Assembly (NCBI GenBank): GCA_002423125.1
Contig: DIUW01000010.1
Span: forward strand, 15,176-79,175
DNA from: Legionellaceae bacterium UBA6148
GTDB taxonomy: Bacteria; Pseudomonadota; Gammaproteobacteria; Legionellales; Legionellaceae
Reading direction: 5' to 3'
Length of the DNA: 64,000 bases
Part shown: piece after piece, positions 19,119 to 28,710 of the stretch
Layout of the letters: every line of letters begins with the position of its first letter
Position numbering within the stretch: position 1 is the first letter of the stretch
Translations under genes and position numbers: made by a program
The notes under the pieces: model-generated
The model's input: the letters and a program-made list of their open reading frames with translations, nothing else
Told to the model about the DNA's origin: nothing
Database searches by the model: none

Positions 19119-19199
19119 AGTTAAAGACGCTATTAAATTAAAGAAGATATATAAATATAGTAGTAAAATAGGGGGTTTATCAAGGTATTTTAATTTTCA

Positions 19200-20291
19200 A
19201 TGTCGGATCCAAATGAGTTGCGATTTTTAGAGTCAGCAGTTACATTCTATATCTCTCTTTTAAAAAAAATAATTATGCGAAAAAATGATAAAAAACAAAA
19301 TCAATCGGTTCAAAGTCCTTCTTCTCGCGTCTCATCACCACAGGAGGCACCGAAAGTTGATGAATTGAAGAGCGATCATTCGGCGTATGTTGAAGTCGAT
19401 TTGAGAGAATACTGTCGAGTTGTTTATGACTATCAGCAAGCTCAGGCACTCAATCTGACTGATAGAATAAATAAATTGGATGCTATCCTTTCGGTATTGC
19501 GATCGCAGTTAATTCAGCAATATGCTTCTGGCTTGGCTGGAAATAAATTGTGGGATGAAATATTACAGGGTTTCCAAAATAATCTGGACGGCGATATTTC
19601 GAACTCGTTTGTTATGAAAACAATGAACATTACGTTTATTGAATTTCTAAAAAATAGCATGGATGCCATGATTAAGGGTGTTCTGGATAAAAGAATAAAG
19701 TTCAAACAAGCCATTCTTATTTTAGAGATCAATGCTTGGTTGCAAGGTGATGCATTGCATATGAAAGTACAAGATAATGCGATTGGCTTTTCTGAAGATT
19801 ATATTCAAAGTTTTTCTCAAATATTAAATAGTAAAAGTTACTTAAGCTTAGCTTTACTCAGTGATGATGAAAGTGGATTTGTGAGTGATAAAAAGCGACT
19901 TGCTGACTTTTATTTTGGTGGTCGATGCATGGGATTGCGGATGTTTTATGCAATGCTACTTGATGGCGTGGAGCTGAATAGATCAATTAACATTCATCAA
20001 TATGATATCCCTCCATTGAGCACAGGTGTGCAAATTAGCAATAGAGAGGATGAAATTAGAGGTGCTAAAATTGAATTTTTTGGCCCCATTCAACCGTTAA
20101 TGTCACATCAGCGATCGAGTATTGATGAATTTTTTTTCGATGATTTGCCAGATTTAGCTACAACAGAAACCGATTCTTCTCTTCATCGGTCTTTCAGTAT
20201 GTATGCTCGACGCATGTGCTTGCATACTAAAGAAGAAAAATCGATCGATGCAGAAGATATACTCTCTACTAATGGATTTTTGGTTTTTTAG
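19200..20291 (+). CDS. GHKL-type ATPase domain protein of unknown function
   Basis: 363 residues. The core looks like a GHKL (gyrase/Hsp90/histidine kinase/MutL) ATP-binding domain. The N-box is EFLKNSMDA (148-156), the G1 box is DNAIGF (192-197), a G2-like loop is FGGRCMGLRMF (239-249), and a terminal strand is GAKIEFFGP. There is no phospho-accepting His domain, receiver or membrane segment, so it is not a normal sensor kinase. The Lys/Gln/Ser-rich N-terminus looks disordered. The start could be ATG 19200 or ATG 19275, and neither has a good ribosome-binding site. The function is unknown. Confidence 0.7.
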   Translation: MSDPNELRFLESAVTFYISLLKKIIMRKNDKKQNQSVQSPSSRVSSPQEAPKVDELKSDHSAYVEVDLREYCRVVYDYQQAQALNLTDRINKLDAILSVLRSQLIQQYASGLAGNKLWDEILQGFQNNLDGDISNSFVMKTMNITFIEFLKNSMDAMIKGVLDKRIKFKQAILILEINAWLQGDALHMKVQDNAIGFSEDYIQSFSQILNSKSYLSLALLSDDESGFVSDKKRLADFYFGGRCMGLRMFYAMLLDGVELNRSINIHQYDIPPLSTGVQISNREDEIRGAKIEFFGPIQPLMSHQRSSIDEFFFDDLPDLATTETDSSLHRSFSMYARRMCLHTKEEKSIDAEDILSTNGFLVF

Positions 20292-20351
20292 GAGATAGAC
20301 CACATCCAAGTATGTTGCATAGTATTTCCGCTGAAATCGACGATCGAGAAA

Positions 20352-20380
20352 GCAAGGGCTGGCTGCCAGGTAGACCTTGC
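20352..20380. terminator. hairpin between convergent genes
   Basis: Nested stems GCAAGG/CCTTGC and CTGGC-t-GCCAG lie between the GHKL-ATPase gene and coxC, which converge. An outer CGATC/GATCG pair could extend the stem. There is no strong U-tract, so terminator function is inferred from position. Confidence 0.4.
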
Positions 20381-20405
20381 CTGATCGGATACTAGAGTTG
20401 CTCTT

Positions 20406-21275
20406 CTACAGCCAATATACAAAAATAAACAAGAATAACCAAACGACATCGACAAAATGCCAATACCAAGCCACTGCCTCAAAGGCAAAGTGACGTTCGG
20501 GTGTGAAATGGCCACGGAGTGATCGGATTAAAATAACGATCAACATAATGGTGCCGATCGTGACGTGTAATCCGTGAAATCCAGTTAACATGAAAAATGT
20601 GGTACCGTAAATGCCCGCGTCCAGGGTCAAATTCATTTCGGTGTAAGCGTCATGATATTCATGCGCTTGAAGGAATAGGAACGATATCCCTAATAGGATC
20701 GTGCATGCAAGGCCGATGTCTAATTGACGCCGTTTATTGAACTTTAATGCCCAATGAGCCCACGTAATTGTTACGCCGGAGGTTAGCAGTATCAACGTAT
20801 TGCAAGCAGCTAATCCCCAAGCTCCCATCGCTTCATCTGCACCAACAAACGTTGTATTGTTTGGATTTTTTAATAAAGGCCAAACAGCTTGAAAATTAGG
20901 CCAGACAGTCAAGTGTGTGATGGGGTGAATTTCACCGCCCATTAAGGGAATTGTCCAAAAGCGTGAAAAAAATAATGCACCAAAAAATGCACCAAAAAAA
21001 CAAACTTCAGAGAAAATAAACCAGCACATTGCCCAACGAAACGAACGATCGACTTGTAAATCGTAAAGCCCTTTTTGATTTTCATAAATGACTTGACCAA
21101 ACCAGCCAAACATCATGAACACCAAAATAGAAAAACCGAGAGTAAAAATATAAGGACCATACCAATCGGTGTGCAGCCAAGAAGCGGCTCCAACCAGCAT
21201 TGTAGTTAAACCAATTGATCCCATCAAAGGCCAGTGACTCGGCTTTGGAACATAATAAGAGCTGGGTGTTCCCAT
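20406..21275 (-). CDS. ctaE: cytochrome c oxidase subunit III
   Basis: Membrane subunit of the aa3-type oxidase, 289 residues with seven predicted helices. YYVPKPSHWP at the N-terminus and the C-terminal FEAVAWYWHFVDVVWLFLF motif are diagnostic. The conserved glutamate of the FSEVCFFGAFF region is present. It is last in the minus-strand cox cluster, 17 bases after ctaG. Confidence 0.96.
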   Translation of the reverse strand: MGTPSSYYVPKPSHWPLMGSIGLTTMLVGAASWLHTDWYGPYIFTLGFSILVFMMFGWFGQVIYENQKGLYDLQVDRSFRWAMCWFIFSEVCFFGAFFGALFFSRFWTIPLMGGEIHPITHLTVWPNFQAVWPLLKNPNNTTFVGADEAMGAWGLAACNTLILLTSGVTITWAHWALKFNKRRQLDIGLACTILLGISFLFLQAHEYHDAYTEMNLTLDAGIYGTTFFMLTGFHGLHVTIGTIMLIVILIRSLRGHFTPERHFAFEAVAWYWHFVDVVWLFLFIFVYWL

Positions 21276-21291
21276 AAATACAGTATCCTTC

Positions 21292-21822
21292 TTATTGTCT
21301 ATCGGTTACATCAAACAGCGCGTATGCTAATGTTATTGTTTTCACTTCAGGTGGTAAATCAGCATCCAAGTGAAACAGTAATGGCATATTCATTGCCTCA
21401 TGACCATTGAGTGTTTGCTGCGTGAAACAGAAGCACTCGGTTTTTTTAATATATTTTGCAGCAATTCCAGGTGTTACGCTAGGGATTGCCTGTACCGTCA
21501 TTCGATGTGTGGTCGTATTTTCCGCGTAAAACGCGAGCTTGGCAATCTCACCGGGATGTACCGTTATCTTGCGGATATTCGGATGGAATTTCCATGGTAC
21601 TCCGTTGATGGTTGCCACAAATTCAACAACAACCTCTCGATTTTTCTCTACTTTCATTGTCGATGGAGCATGACTTGCTACCATCGACGTAAGCTTACCG
21701 TTGATTCCTAATGCTTTGCATAAACTATTATAAATAGGAACCAATGCAAACCCAAACGCAAACATTCCCAGGGTAATAGCAAAAAGCAGAGCAATTAAGC
21801 GGGTATGTTTATGTTCAGCCAT
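21292..21822 (-). CDS. ctaG: cytochrome c oxidase assembly protein CtaG/Cox11
   Basis: Copper chaperone for the CuB site of subunit I. It has 176 residues with one N-terminal membrane helix and a soluble Ig-like domain. The copper-binding CFCFTQQTL motif is present (near residue 130). The position between coxA and subunit III is the usual proteobacterial one. Confidence 0.95.
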   Translation of the reverse strand: MAEHKHTRLIALLFAITLGMFAFGFALVPIYNSLCKALGINGKLTSMVASHAPSTMKVEKNREVVVEFVATINGVPWKFHPNIRKITVHPGEIAKLAFYAENTTTHRMTVQAIPSVTPGIAAKYIKKTECFCFTQQTLNGHEAMNMPLLFHLDADLPPEVKTITLAYALFDVTDRQ

Positions 21823-21834
21823 TTAGGCATTCCT

Positions 21835-23448
21835 TCAATGAATCTCAGGTGCAGTCGTAAAACTATGGTACGGTGGTGGTGATGATAACGTCCACTCCAG
21901 CCCATGTGATCCTTCCCATACCCTATCACTTACCTTTTTTCCATGACGTATCGTTGAAATCACATTCCATAAAAACAGTAATTGTGAAAAACCAAAAATA
22001 AAGGCGCCAACAGTGCATATCATATTAAAATTAGTAAATTGTAATGCATAGTCTGGAATTCGTCGTGGCATGCCGGCTAGTCCCAAGAAGTGCATTGGGA
22101 AGAAGGTTATATTGACGGATATCACCGACAACCAGAAATGCCACTTACCCAGACGTTCGCTGTACATGTGTCCGGTCCATTTCGGTAGCCAATAATAGGT
22201 TGCCGCTTGAAGTGAAAAAATAACGCCGGGTACTAATACATAGTGAAAATGTCCGACTACAAAATAGGTATCTTGATATTGATAGTCTGCGGGAACGAGC
22301 GCCAACATTAGCCCAGTAAATCCTCCAATCGTGAACAAAAAGACAAACGCTATTGCAAAAAGCATGGGTGTTTCAAATGTCATTGCGCCTTTGAACATTG
22401 TTGCAACCCAATTGAAGACTTTAATTCCTGTAGGCACCGCAATGAGCATTGTCGTGTACATAAAGAATAACTCGGCTCCGAGAGGCACTCCTGTCGTAAA
22501 CATATGGTGTACCCATACAATAAACGATAATAAGGCAATGCTTAAGGTTGCATAAACCATAAAATGATATCCAAATAATGGTTTGCGGCTAAACGTTGGG
22601 ATGACTTCTGAAATCACACCAAATGCCGGTAATATCAATACATAGACCTCAGGATGGCCAAAAAACCAAAAAATATGCTGAAATAAAACAGGATCCCCGC
22701 CACCAGCGGCTTCAAAAAAACTCGTTCCAAAATGACGGTCAGCTAACATCATGGTTACCGCACCAGCAAGTACAGGCATGATGGCGATTAATAAAAAAGC
22801 AGTAATTAACCAGGTCCAAACAAAAATCGGCATCTTCATTAGTGTCATGCCTGGTGCACGCATATTCAGAATGGTTGCAATGATATTAATGGAACCCATA
22901 ATGGATGAAATTCCCATCATGTGGATCGAAAAAATCATAAAATCCGTGCTGGGAGGGGCAAATTTAGTTGATAGGGGTGCGTACATGGTCCAGCCAAAGT
23001 TAGGCCCTCCACCATCGTGGAACAGTGTTGATCCTAATAATACAAACGCAAAAGGTAACAACCAAAAGCTCCAGTTGTTTAATCGTGGTAAAGCCATGTC
23101 AGGGGCGCCAATCATCATGGGAATTTGCCAGTTGGCCATTCCCGTAAATGCGGGCATAACGACACCAAACAACATGATTAATCCATGTAGCGTCGTCATT
23201 TGATTAAAGAAATTGGGGTCTAGGAAGCGGTGTCCCGGTTGAAATAGTTCGGCACGAACCAGTAATGCCATGGCTCCTGCAACAAAAAAACTAAACATGG
23301 CCAACCATAAATACAACGTACCAATGTCTTTATGGTTGGTTGTAAACAACCAGCGCTTCATAAATCCGATGATCCCTTTGCCTTGTTCTGGGCCATGATG
23401 GTCGTCATGTGATTCATGCCCTATTTTATGCGCTATTGTACTACTCAT
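21835..23448 (-). CDS. ctaD: cytochrome c oxidase subunit I
   Basis: Catalytic heme a/heme a3-CuB subunit, 537 residues with twelve helices. The signature WFFGHPEVYVLILP near residue 265 holds the cross-linked His-Tyr. The HHMFTTGVP and GHFHYVLVPG segments carry further metal and heme ligands. It overlaps coxB by 4 bases. Confidence 0.98.
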   Translation of the reverse strand: MSSTIAHKIGHESHDDHHGPEQGKGIIGFMKRWLFTTNHKDIGTLYLWLAMFSFFVAGAMALLVRAELFQPGHRFLDPNFFNQMTTLHGLIMLFGVVMPAFTGMANWQIPMMIGAPDMALPRLNNWSFWLLPFAFVLLGSTLFHDGGGPNFGWTMYAPLSTKFAPPSTDFMIFSIHMMGISSIMGSINIIATILNMRAPGMTLMKMPIFVWTWLITAFLLIAIMPVLAGAVTMMLADRHFGTSFFEAAGGGDPVLFQHIFWFFGHPEVYVLILPAFGVISEVIPTFSRKPLFGYHFMVYATLSIALLSFIVWVHHMFTTGVPLGAELFFMYTTMLIAVPTGIKVFNWVATMFKGAMTFETPMLFAIAFVFLFTIGGFTGLMLALVPADYQYQDTYFVVGHFHYVLVPGVIFSLQAATYYWLPKWTGHMYSERLGKWHFWLSVISVNITFFPMHFLGLAGMPRRIPDYALQFTNFNMICTVGAFIFGFSQLLFLWNVISTIRHGKKVSDRVWEGSHGLEWTLSSPPPYHSFTTAPEIH

Positions 23449-24677
23449 TGTAAACCTCCAGCATTCAATGGTTTTCTATTTACCATTATGGGCACTACAG
23501 CACTTTCTTGACGCACTTGCGCGACATCACTCGGCTGTATTAAGTCATTGGTGTTATTACCCCATGCGTTTCGCTCATAGGTTGTAATGGCTGCGATTTC
23601 TGTATCGGTCAATTGCTCTTTGTACGGTTGCATTGCAGAACCCGCGATTCCATTTAAAATCAATCGGATATGCCGGTCTATTGGGTAGCCAACCGCAACG
23701 GAGCTATTTTTTAAAGCCGGATAGAGTGGAGGAATCCCCGTTCCATCGGCCTTGTGACATGCTACGCAAATCGCTTCATATTTATCTTTGCCCTGCTTCA
23801 TTAATTCAGCGCGTGTTAATATTGCTTGATCGGCGGGAGCGGTTGTCGGGGCATATTTATCTTCCACCTTGGGTTGGTCTTTCACCCATTGATCGAATTC
23901 CTCTTCACGAACAGCTTTGATGACAATGGGCATAAATCCATGATTGATGCCGCAGAGCTCTGTACATTGACCACGATACACACCAGGCTTTTGAATCCAT
24001 GCCCACGATTCGTGCATAAATCCTGGAATGGCATCTCGTTTAACGCCTAATTCAGGAACCCACCATGAATGTACAACGTCACTTGACGTTACTAAAAAGC
24101 GAATTTTTTTATTCACTGGCACAACCACAGGGTTATCCACCTCGAGTAAATACCATTTCCCTTTGGGTTGTTCGTTTTGAATTTGAGCATATGGGGTTGA
24201 TAAACTACTATAAAAGCTAATGCCTTGATCAAGGTATTGGTATTGCCATTTCCACTGGGATCCAACGATTTTAATTGTTACATCGGAATCCCGGCTGTCC
24301 TCCATTCGGATTAATACTTTCGTTGCAGGGACAGCGAGCGCAACGAGGATTAAAAATGGAATAATTGACCAAACAATCTCTAGCCGAGTGTTATCATGAA
24401 ACTTAGCGGGCTCGTATCCCCTCGATTTTCGATGATGGATTAAGGAATACAGCATCACGCCAAAAACGCCTACGCCAATCACGGCACAGACCGCGATAGC
24501 AATCATGTGCAAATCGTAGATGTCTTTACTTAAAGGTGTTACACCCCGATGCATGTTCATTTGCCAATAATCAACTGCCGCAGTAGCCGATTTTGCCACT
24601 GTGAACCCGCCAGTTAACAATGCCATCTTGCAGACACTCGACCAGTTTTGCATCGCTTTTATTGCCTTTTTTACCAT
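23445..24677 (-). CDS. ctaC: cytochrome c oxidase subunit II with fused cytochrome c domain (caa3-type)
   Basis: Electron-entry subunit of 410 residues, longer than the plain form. It has a signal peptide, two membrane helices, and a cupredoxin domain with the CuA ligands in CTELCGINHGFM. A C-terminal cytochrome c domain has CVACHKADGTG and a later Met (SAMQPY) as likely axial ligand. The fusion indicates a caa3-type enzyme. It overlaps the upstream multi-heme cytochrome gene by 7 bases. Confidence 0.95.
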   Translation of the reverse strand: MVKKAIKAMQNWSSVCKMALLTGGFTVAKSATAAVDYWQMNMHRGVTPLSKDIYDLHMIAIAVCAVIGVGVFGVMLYSLIHHRKSRGYEPAKFHDNTRLEIVWSIIPFLILVALAVPATKVLIRMEDSRDSDVTIKIVGSQWKWQYQYLDQGISFYSSLSTPYAQIQNEQPKGKWYLLEVDNPVVVPVNKKIRFLVTSSDVVHSWWVPELGVKRDAIPGFMHESWAWIQKPGVYRGQCTELCGINHGFMPIVIKAVREEEFDQWVKDQPKVEDKYAPTTAPADQAILTRAELMKQGKDKYEAICVACHKADGTGIPPLYPALKNSSVAVGYPIDRHIRLILNGIAGSAMQPYKEQLTDTEIAAITTYERNAWGNNTNDLIQPSDVAQVRQESAVVPIMVNRKPLNAGGLQ

Positions 24678-26215
24678 AACGAATAGTTACCTTCTGTTTT
24701 TGATTGACTGACCATATACTTGATTGCATCAATGATTTCGCCTGTCGTGCAATGCTTGCATCCGCCAAGCGCTGGATGATTTTCACCCTTAATAGCATGT
24801 TCGACCAACACATCTATATTTTGATCAATCAACGGTTTCCAAGCCGCTTTATCGCCCAGTTTAGGCGCGCCAAGTTTGCCTTCTGCATGACAAGTGCTGC
24901 AATTTTCTTCATAGACCGTTTTGCCGTTGGCCACATATTTTTTCTCTCCATTTGATTGCATATCAATCCATTGTGAGCGAGATAGCGATTGATGAAGTAT
25001 GTAATCAACACCCGCAATAATATCGTTATCCGAACAGGTCACGCAAGCACCCTTAATTGGCATACTGTTATAACCATTAATTGTATGACGATATAATCCA
25101 CTTAAACCAGACGATTTAAGACGCATGTACCAATTAGAACTATTACCAATTCGTGGTGCAGACATCGCGCCATTTTGGTGACACATAATGCATGAATTAA
25201 TGTAAACCTGCTTTCCACGCTTTAAAGTCGGTTGTTTTTCAGAGGGAAATAAATTATACGGTTCTTCACTAATGACTGTTTTTAGATACGTTGCAATAGC
25301 CAATCGATCATCTTCTGTTAGGTAGCTTAAGCTATTGTGGTTCACTTCTGCCATGGGACCCGCCACAGGGCCTGCTTTGTTTAATAATTGCCCGCCAGAA
25401 AAAACATCAGCCACTTCAGCATGAGAGGCTGAATGCAGCCCATATCGAGTAATATTGGGTGCCCAATAACCATCAATAAATGTGCCGGTTAGGTAATAAC
25501 GATCTTTAGGGGCGCCAAGAGGGTTGAGTGGGGTATGGCACATGCTGCAATGTCCCAGGCCATCAACAATATATTTCCCGCGATTCCACTGTGCCGACTC
25601 ATCAGGATTGTATACCACATCAGGAGCCGAATAGAAAAACAACAAGTTCCAACCCCATAATGAAAGTCGTGATCCGGGCATGTTGAATGGAAATGGCAAT
25701 GATTTATTTTTCTGTTCAACCGCAGGGATACTCATGAAATAGGCATAAAGTGCACGAGCATCATCATCCGTGATGTTTGAAAAATAGAGATAGGGAAAGA
25801 CTGGAAAATAATTGTGACCCTGTGGATCACGACCTTTTTTCATCGCTCGAATAAAATCTTTTTCGGTCCATTTACCAATCCCTGTTTCTTTATCAGGTGT
25901 GATATTAGGACTATAGAATGTACCAAACGGTGTTGCTAAAGGGAGGCCTCCGGCAAATGCGGGTGTTCCAGCCTTGACATTCGTATGACAAGCAATGCAA
26001 TCACCCATTTTCGCAAGATATTCGCCATGCTCAACTTGCTTTTGTAACTCCGGAGTCGCACCGGGATTGACCGGTGGATAAGCTGGATAATAACCATCAA
26101 TCAGTGGTTCAGGGCGCTCTGGCGCGATCTCCGCTGCTTGTACGGATATGCCAAAACCGCTCAATACCGTAACAAGACAAGCAACAACTGTATTGTATCG
26201 AAACAAAGAGACCAC
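24671..26215 (-). CDS. four-heme c-type cytochrome of the oxidase operon
   Basis: Probable periplasmic electron donor to the downstream oxidase. From GTG 26215 it has 514 residues with signal peptide VVACLVTVLSGFGISVQAAE. An AGGAGG lies 4 bases before this GTG. The longer frame upstream runs through a hairpin and lacks a signal peptide at its start. Four CXXCH heme sites are CIACH, CSMCH, CIMCH and CSTCH. The first half resembles alcohol-dehydrogenase-type cytochrome subunits. The second half is two cytochrome c5-like domains, each with its extra Cys pair (CVTC, CKHC). Confidence 0.88.
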   Translation of the reverse strand: MVSLFRYNTVVACLVTVLSGFGISVQAAEIAPERPEPLIDGYYPAYPPVNPGATPELQKQVEHGEYLAKMGDCIACHTNVKAGTPAFAGGLPLATPFGTFYSPNITPDKETGIGKWTEKDFIRAMKKGRDPQGHNYFPVFPYLYFSNITDDDARALYAYFMSIPAVEQKNKSLPFPFNMPGSRLSLWGWNLLFFYSAPDVVYNPDESAQWNRGKYIVDGLGHCSMCHTPLNPLGAPKDRYYLTGTFIDGYWAPNITRYGLHSASHAEVADVFSGGQLLNKAGPVAGPMAEVNHNSLSYLTEDDRLAIATYLKTVISEEPYNLFPSEKQPTLKRGKQVYINSCIMCHQNGAMSAPRIGNSSNWYMRLKSSGLSGLYRHTINGYNSMPIKGACVTCSDNDIIAGVDYILHQSLSRSQWIDMQSNGEKKYVANGKTVYEENCSTCHAEGKLGAPKLGDKAAWKPLIDQNIDVLVEHAIKGENHPALGGCKHCTTGEIIDAIKYMVSQSKTEGNYSLW

Positions 26216-26364
26216 GCCCCCTCCTTTATGTCTAACGATCAGATCAAAATGCGCTATTAAACGAAGTATTTTATACTTCAGATCATGCATCATGCAATCT
26301 TTAATGTCGATTGACCAGAGAGATTGAATTTTATGTAAAAATAGTACACAATTATGAAAATCAA

Positions 26365-26389
26365 AGATACCCATTTCCAATGGGTATCT
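26365..26389. promoter_or_regulatory. 11-bp inverted repeat between divergent cytochrome and trhO genes
   Basis: AGATACCCATT, loop TCC, AATGGGTATCT: a perfect stem 30 bases upstream of the trhO start and 150 bases upstream of the cytochrome start. Between divergent genes it may be an operator. A terminator role is unlikely because no gene ends here. Confidence 0.45.
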
Positions 26390-26419
26390 CCCTTAATTTT
26401 TTGCTTTGTGAGATAAATA

Positions 26420-27391
26420 ATGAGCCTCTATGTTGTGTCAGCACTTTATAAATTTGTGACTCTTGATTCCTTTGAATCATTGAAAAATCCATTATTAAGC
26501 GTCATGAAACATCACGGAATTCGTGGTACGTTGTTGTTAGCTAAAGAAGGTATTAATGGGACGGTGGCCGGTAGCGCAAAAGCGATTGAAGCTCTTTATG
26601 CGTGGTTTGAGCAAAAACCTCATCTCGACAATATCGTTCATAAAGAATCATACAGCGAAACCATGCCATTTAATCGAACTAAAGTAAAATTAAAAAAGGA
26701 AATTGTAACCTTAGGGGTTGAAGGAATTGACCCTACGCATGTTGTTGGAACTTATGTTAAACCTGAAGATTGGAATCAATTGATTTCATCAGACGATGTG
26801 ACTGTGGTTGATACACGCAATGATTACGAAGTTCAGATCGGTACGTTTAAACGTGCCATAAACCCAAACACAACGACTTTTCGAGAATTCCCTGAATTTG
26901 TCAGTACACACTTAGATCCGAAAAAGCATAAAAAAGTAGCGATGTTTTGCACTGGTGGCATTCGTTGTGAAAAGTCCACGGCATACTTAAAAGAATTGGG
27001 ATTTGACGAAGTCTATCATCTCGAGGGCGGAATTTTAAAATACTTAGAAAAAGTTCCCGAAAACGAATCATTATGGGAAGGCGAATGCTTTGTGTTTGAC
27101 GAGCGTGTTACGGTGAATCACAACTTACAAAAAGGTCAGTATGACCAATGCCACGCCTGTCGGTTTCCAATTACTGATAGCGATAAACAGCAAGTAACTT
27201 ACGTGCCTGGTGTTAGCTGTCCTCATTGTGCTGAAAACAAAACAGAGTCACAAATACAACGTTATCAGGAGCGAGAAAAACAGAGTCAATTAGCTCATGC
27301 TCGTGGTGAAACGCATATTGGCGGTGATGTATCGAGTATCATTACAACGCGCCGTCTTCTTAAAAAACAGAAAAAACAAGCAGTGTTATAA
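26420..27391 (+). CDS. trhO: tRNA uridine 5-hydroxylase TrhO (rhodanese family)
   Basis: Oxygen-dependent hydroxylation of U34 in tRNA, the first step to cmo5U/mo5U (YceA/TrhO family). It has 323 residues. An N-terminal acylphosphatase-like domain with LLLAKEGINGTVAGS is followed by a rhodanese domain with active-site Cys in MFCTGGIRCEKS. A C-terminal Cys-rich zinc-like segment (CHACRFPI...CPHC) is present. Confidence 0.94.
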   Translation: MSLYVVSALYKFVTLDSFESLKNPLLSVMKHHGIRGTLLLAKEGINGTVAGSAKAIEALYAWFEQKPHLDNIVHKESYSETMPFNRTKVKLKKEIVTLGVEGIDPTHVVGTYVKPEDWNQLISSDDVTVVDTRNDYEVQIGTFKRAINPNTTTFREFPEFVSTHLDPKKHKKVAMFCTGGIRCEKSTAYLKELGFDEVYHLEGGILKYLEKVPENESLWEGECFVFDERVTVNHNLQKGQYDQCHACRFPITDSDKQQVTYVPGVSCPHCAENKTESQIQRYQEREKQSQLAHARGETHIGGDVSSIITTRRLLKKQKKQAVL

Positions 27392-27405
27392 AATGAGGTT
27401 ACTGA

Positions 27406-28683
27406 ATGAGGTTATGTATGTCTACTCAAAAAAATGGCTATTTACCCTATGTCATGTGGTCGTTCCCGCTTGTATTTTTTGCGTTTCAATTTATTTTACG
27501 TCTTTGGCCTGGTTTGATGATGCCTCAAATCATGGCTCAGTTCGCTATTGATGCCAGCCAGTTCGGTTTAATTGCCGCGTTTTATTACTATGGTTATGCG
27601 GGCATGCAGATTCCGGTTGCATTGCTTCTCGATCGATATGGTGCGAAGAACATTATTTTTATTTTTGCGGTGCTTTGTGGATTAGCCACTCTTTTATTTA
27701 CGTATACCGATAATTTATATATCGCTTTTTTTAGTCGGATGCTTGTTGGCGCAGGGTCAGCCGTTGGTTTTTTGGGCGTCTCAAAAGTCGTTTCTGAATG
27801 GTTTCCAAGCAGTCAATATACCAAAATGATTGGATTGTCTTTTACATTAGGATTGATGGGAGCAATTTACGGTGGCAAACCCATTAGTTTACTGATTGAA
27901 ACGTACCATTGGAAAAATGTTGCAGTAACCCTGGTGATTATTTCACTTGTGATTGCTTGTGCTGCTTATTGTGTGCTGCGTTCACATCAAGATAAGAACA
28001 GTGAAGTTGAAATCAAAATCAAAGAGGCATTTAAACTATCGGATTTAAAAACCATACTTTCATCGAGTGAAATATGGTTACTTGCATTGGCGAATCTGTT
28101 AATGGTTGGATCTTTAGAAGGCTTTAGTGATGTGTGGGGCGTTCCTTATTTAATGACGGCCTACTCAATTGATAAAAGTGATGCTGCTCAATTGATATCA
28201 TTTGTTTTTTTTGGAATGTTATTGGGGGGGCCGCTATTAGCCTCATGCAGTAAAATATTAGGAAATTATGCAGTGATTGCATTATGTGGGCTTGGTATGG
28301 CGACAGCGTTTGCTGTGCTATTACTCACACCACAATACCATTGGTGGCTGCTCGCAAGTTTATTTTTTAGTATTGGGATCATGTGTTGCTACCAGGTCAT
28401 TATTTTTGCAGCGGGCGCGTCGCAAGTTAAAGCGCATTATTTAGGCGTGACGATCGCTTTTCTTAATTGCATTAATATGCTTGGAGGATCTTTTTTTCAT
28501 ACGATCATTGGTCGGCTTGTGGATTTCTTTTGGACTGGTGCGCTTAATCATGATGGCGTTAAGCAATATAGTCTTGGTGCGTATCAATCGGCATTATCGA
28601 TTATTCCCGTGTGCGCAAGCATTGGAGCCGTGATGATTTGTTTTATTGGTTTACAGCGCCGCCGAAAATTTCGGTTAAAGTAA
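27406..28683 (+). CDS. major facilitator superfamily transporter
   Basis: 425 residues with twelve predicted helices. The cytoplasmic loop between helices 2 and 3 has the MFS motif DRYGAKN, and a second motif GAGSAVGFLG is in helix 4. The substrate is unknown. Two start codons, ATG 27406 and ATG 27418, both have GAGG at proper spacing because the short block AATGAGGTT is repeated there. The second gives the cleaner N-terminus MSTQKNG. Confidence 0.9.
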   Translation: MRLCMSTQKNGYLPYVMWSFPLVFFAFQFILRLWPGLMMPQIMAQFAIDASQFGLIAAFYYYGYAGMQIPVALLLDRYGAKNIIFIFAVLCGLATLLFTYTDNLYIAFFSRMLVGAGSAVGFLGVSKVVSEWFPSSQYTKMIGLSFTLGLMGAIYGGKPISLLIETYHWKNVAVTLVIISLVIACAAYCVLRSHQDKNSEVEIKIKEAFKLSDLKTILSSSEIWLLALANLLMVGSLEGFSDVWGVPYLMTAYSIDKSDAAQLISFVFFGMLLGGPLLASCSKILGNYAVIALCGLGMATAFAVLLLTPQYHWWLLASLFFSIGIMCCYQVIIFAAGASQVKAHYLGVTIAFLNCINMLGGSFFHTIIGRLVDFFWTGALNHDGVKQYSLGAYQSALSIIPVCASIGAVMICFIGLQRRRKFRLK

Positions 28684-28710
28684 ATTAGTTATTGTGGCTG
28701 AGAATTGAAT

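Noticed and set aside
20288..20515. Minus-strand frame of 75 residues
   Set aside because: It is out of frame with and overlaps the end of cytochrome oxidase subunit III, and has no homology features.
25020..25045. CVTC and CKHC in the multi-heme cytochrome as broken heme sites
   Set aside because: Cytochrome c5 domains normally carry this second Cys pair near the C-terminal helix as a disulfide, so they are not lost CXXCH motifs.
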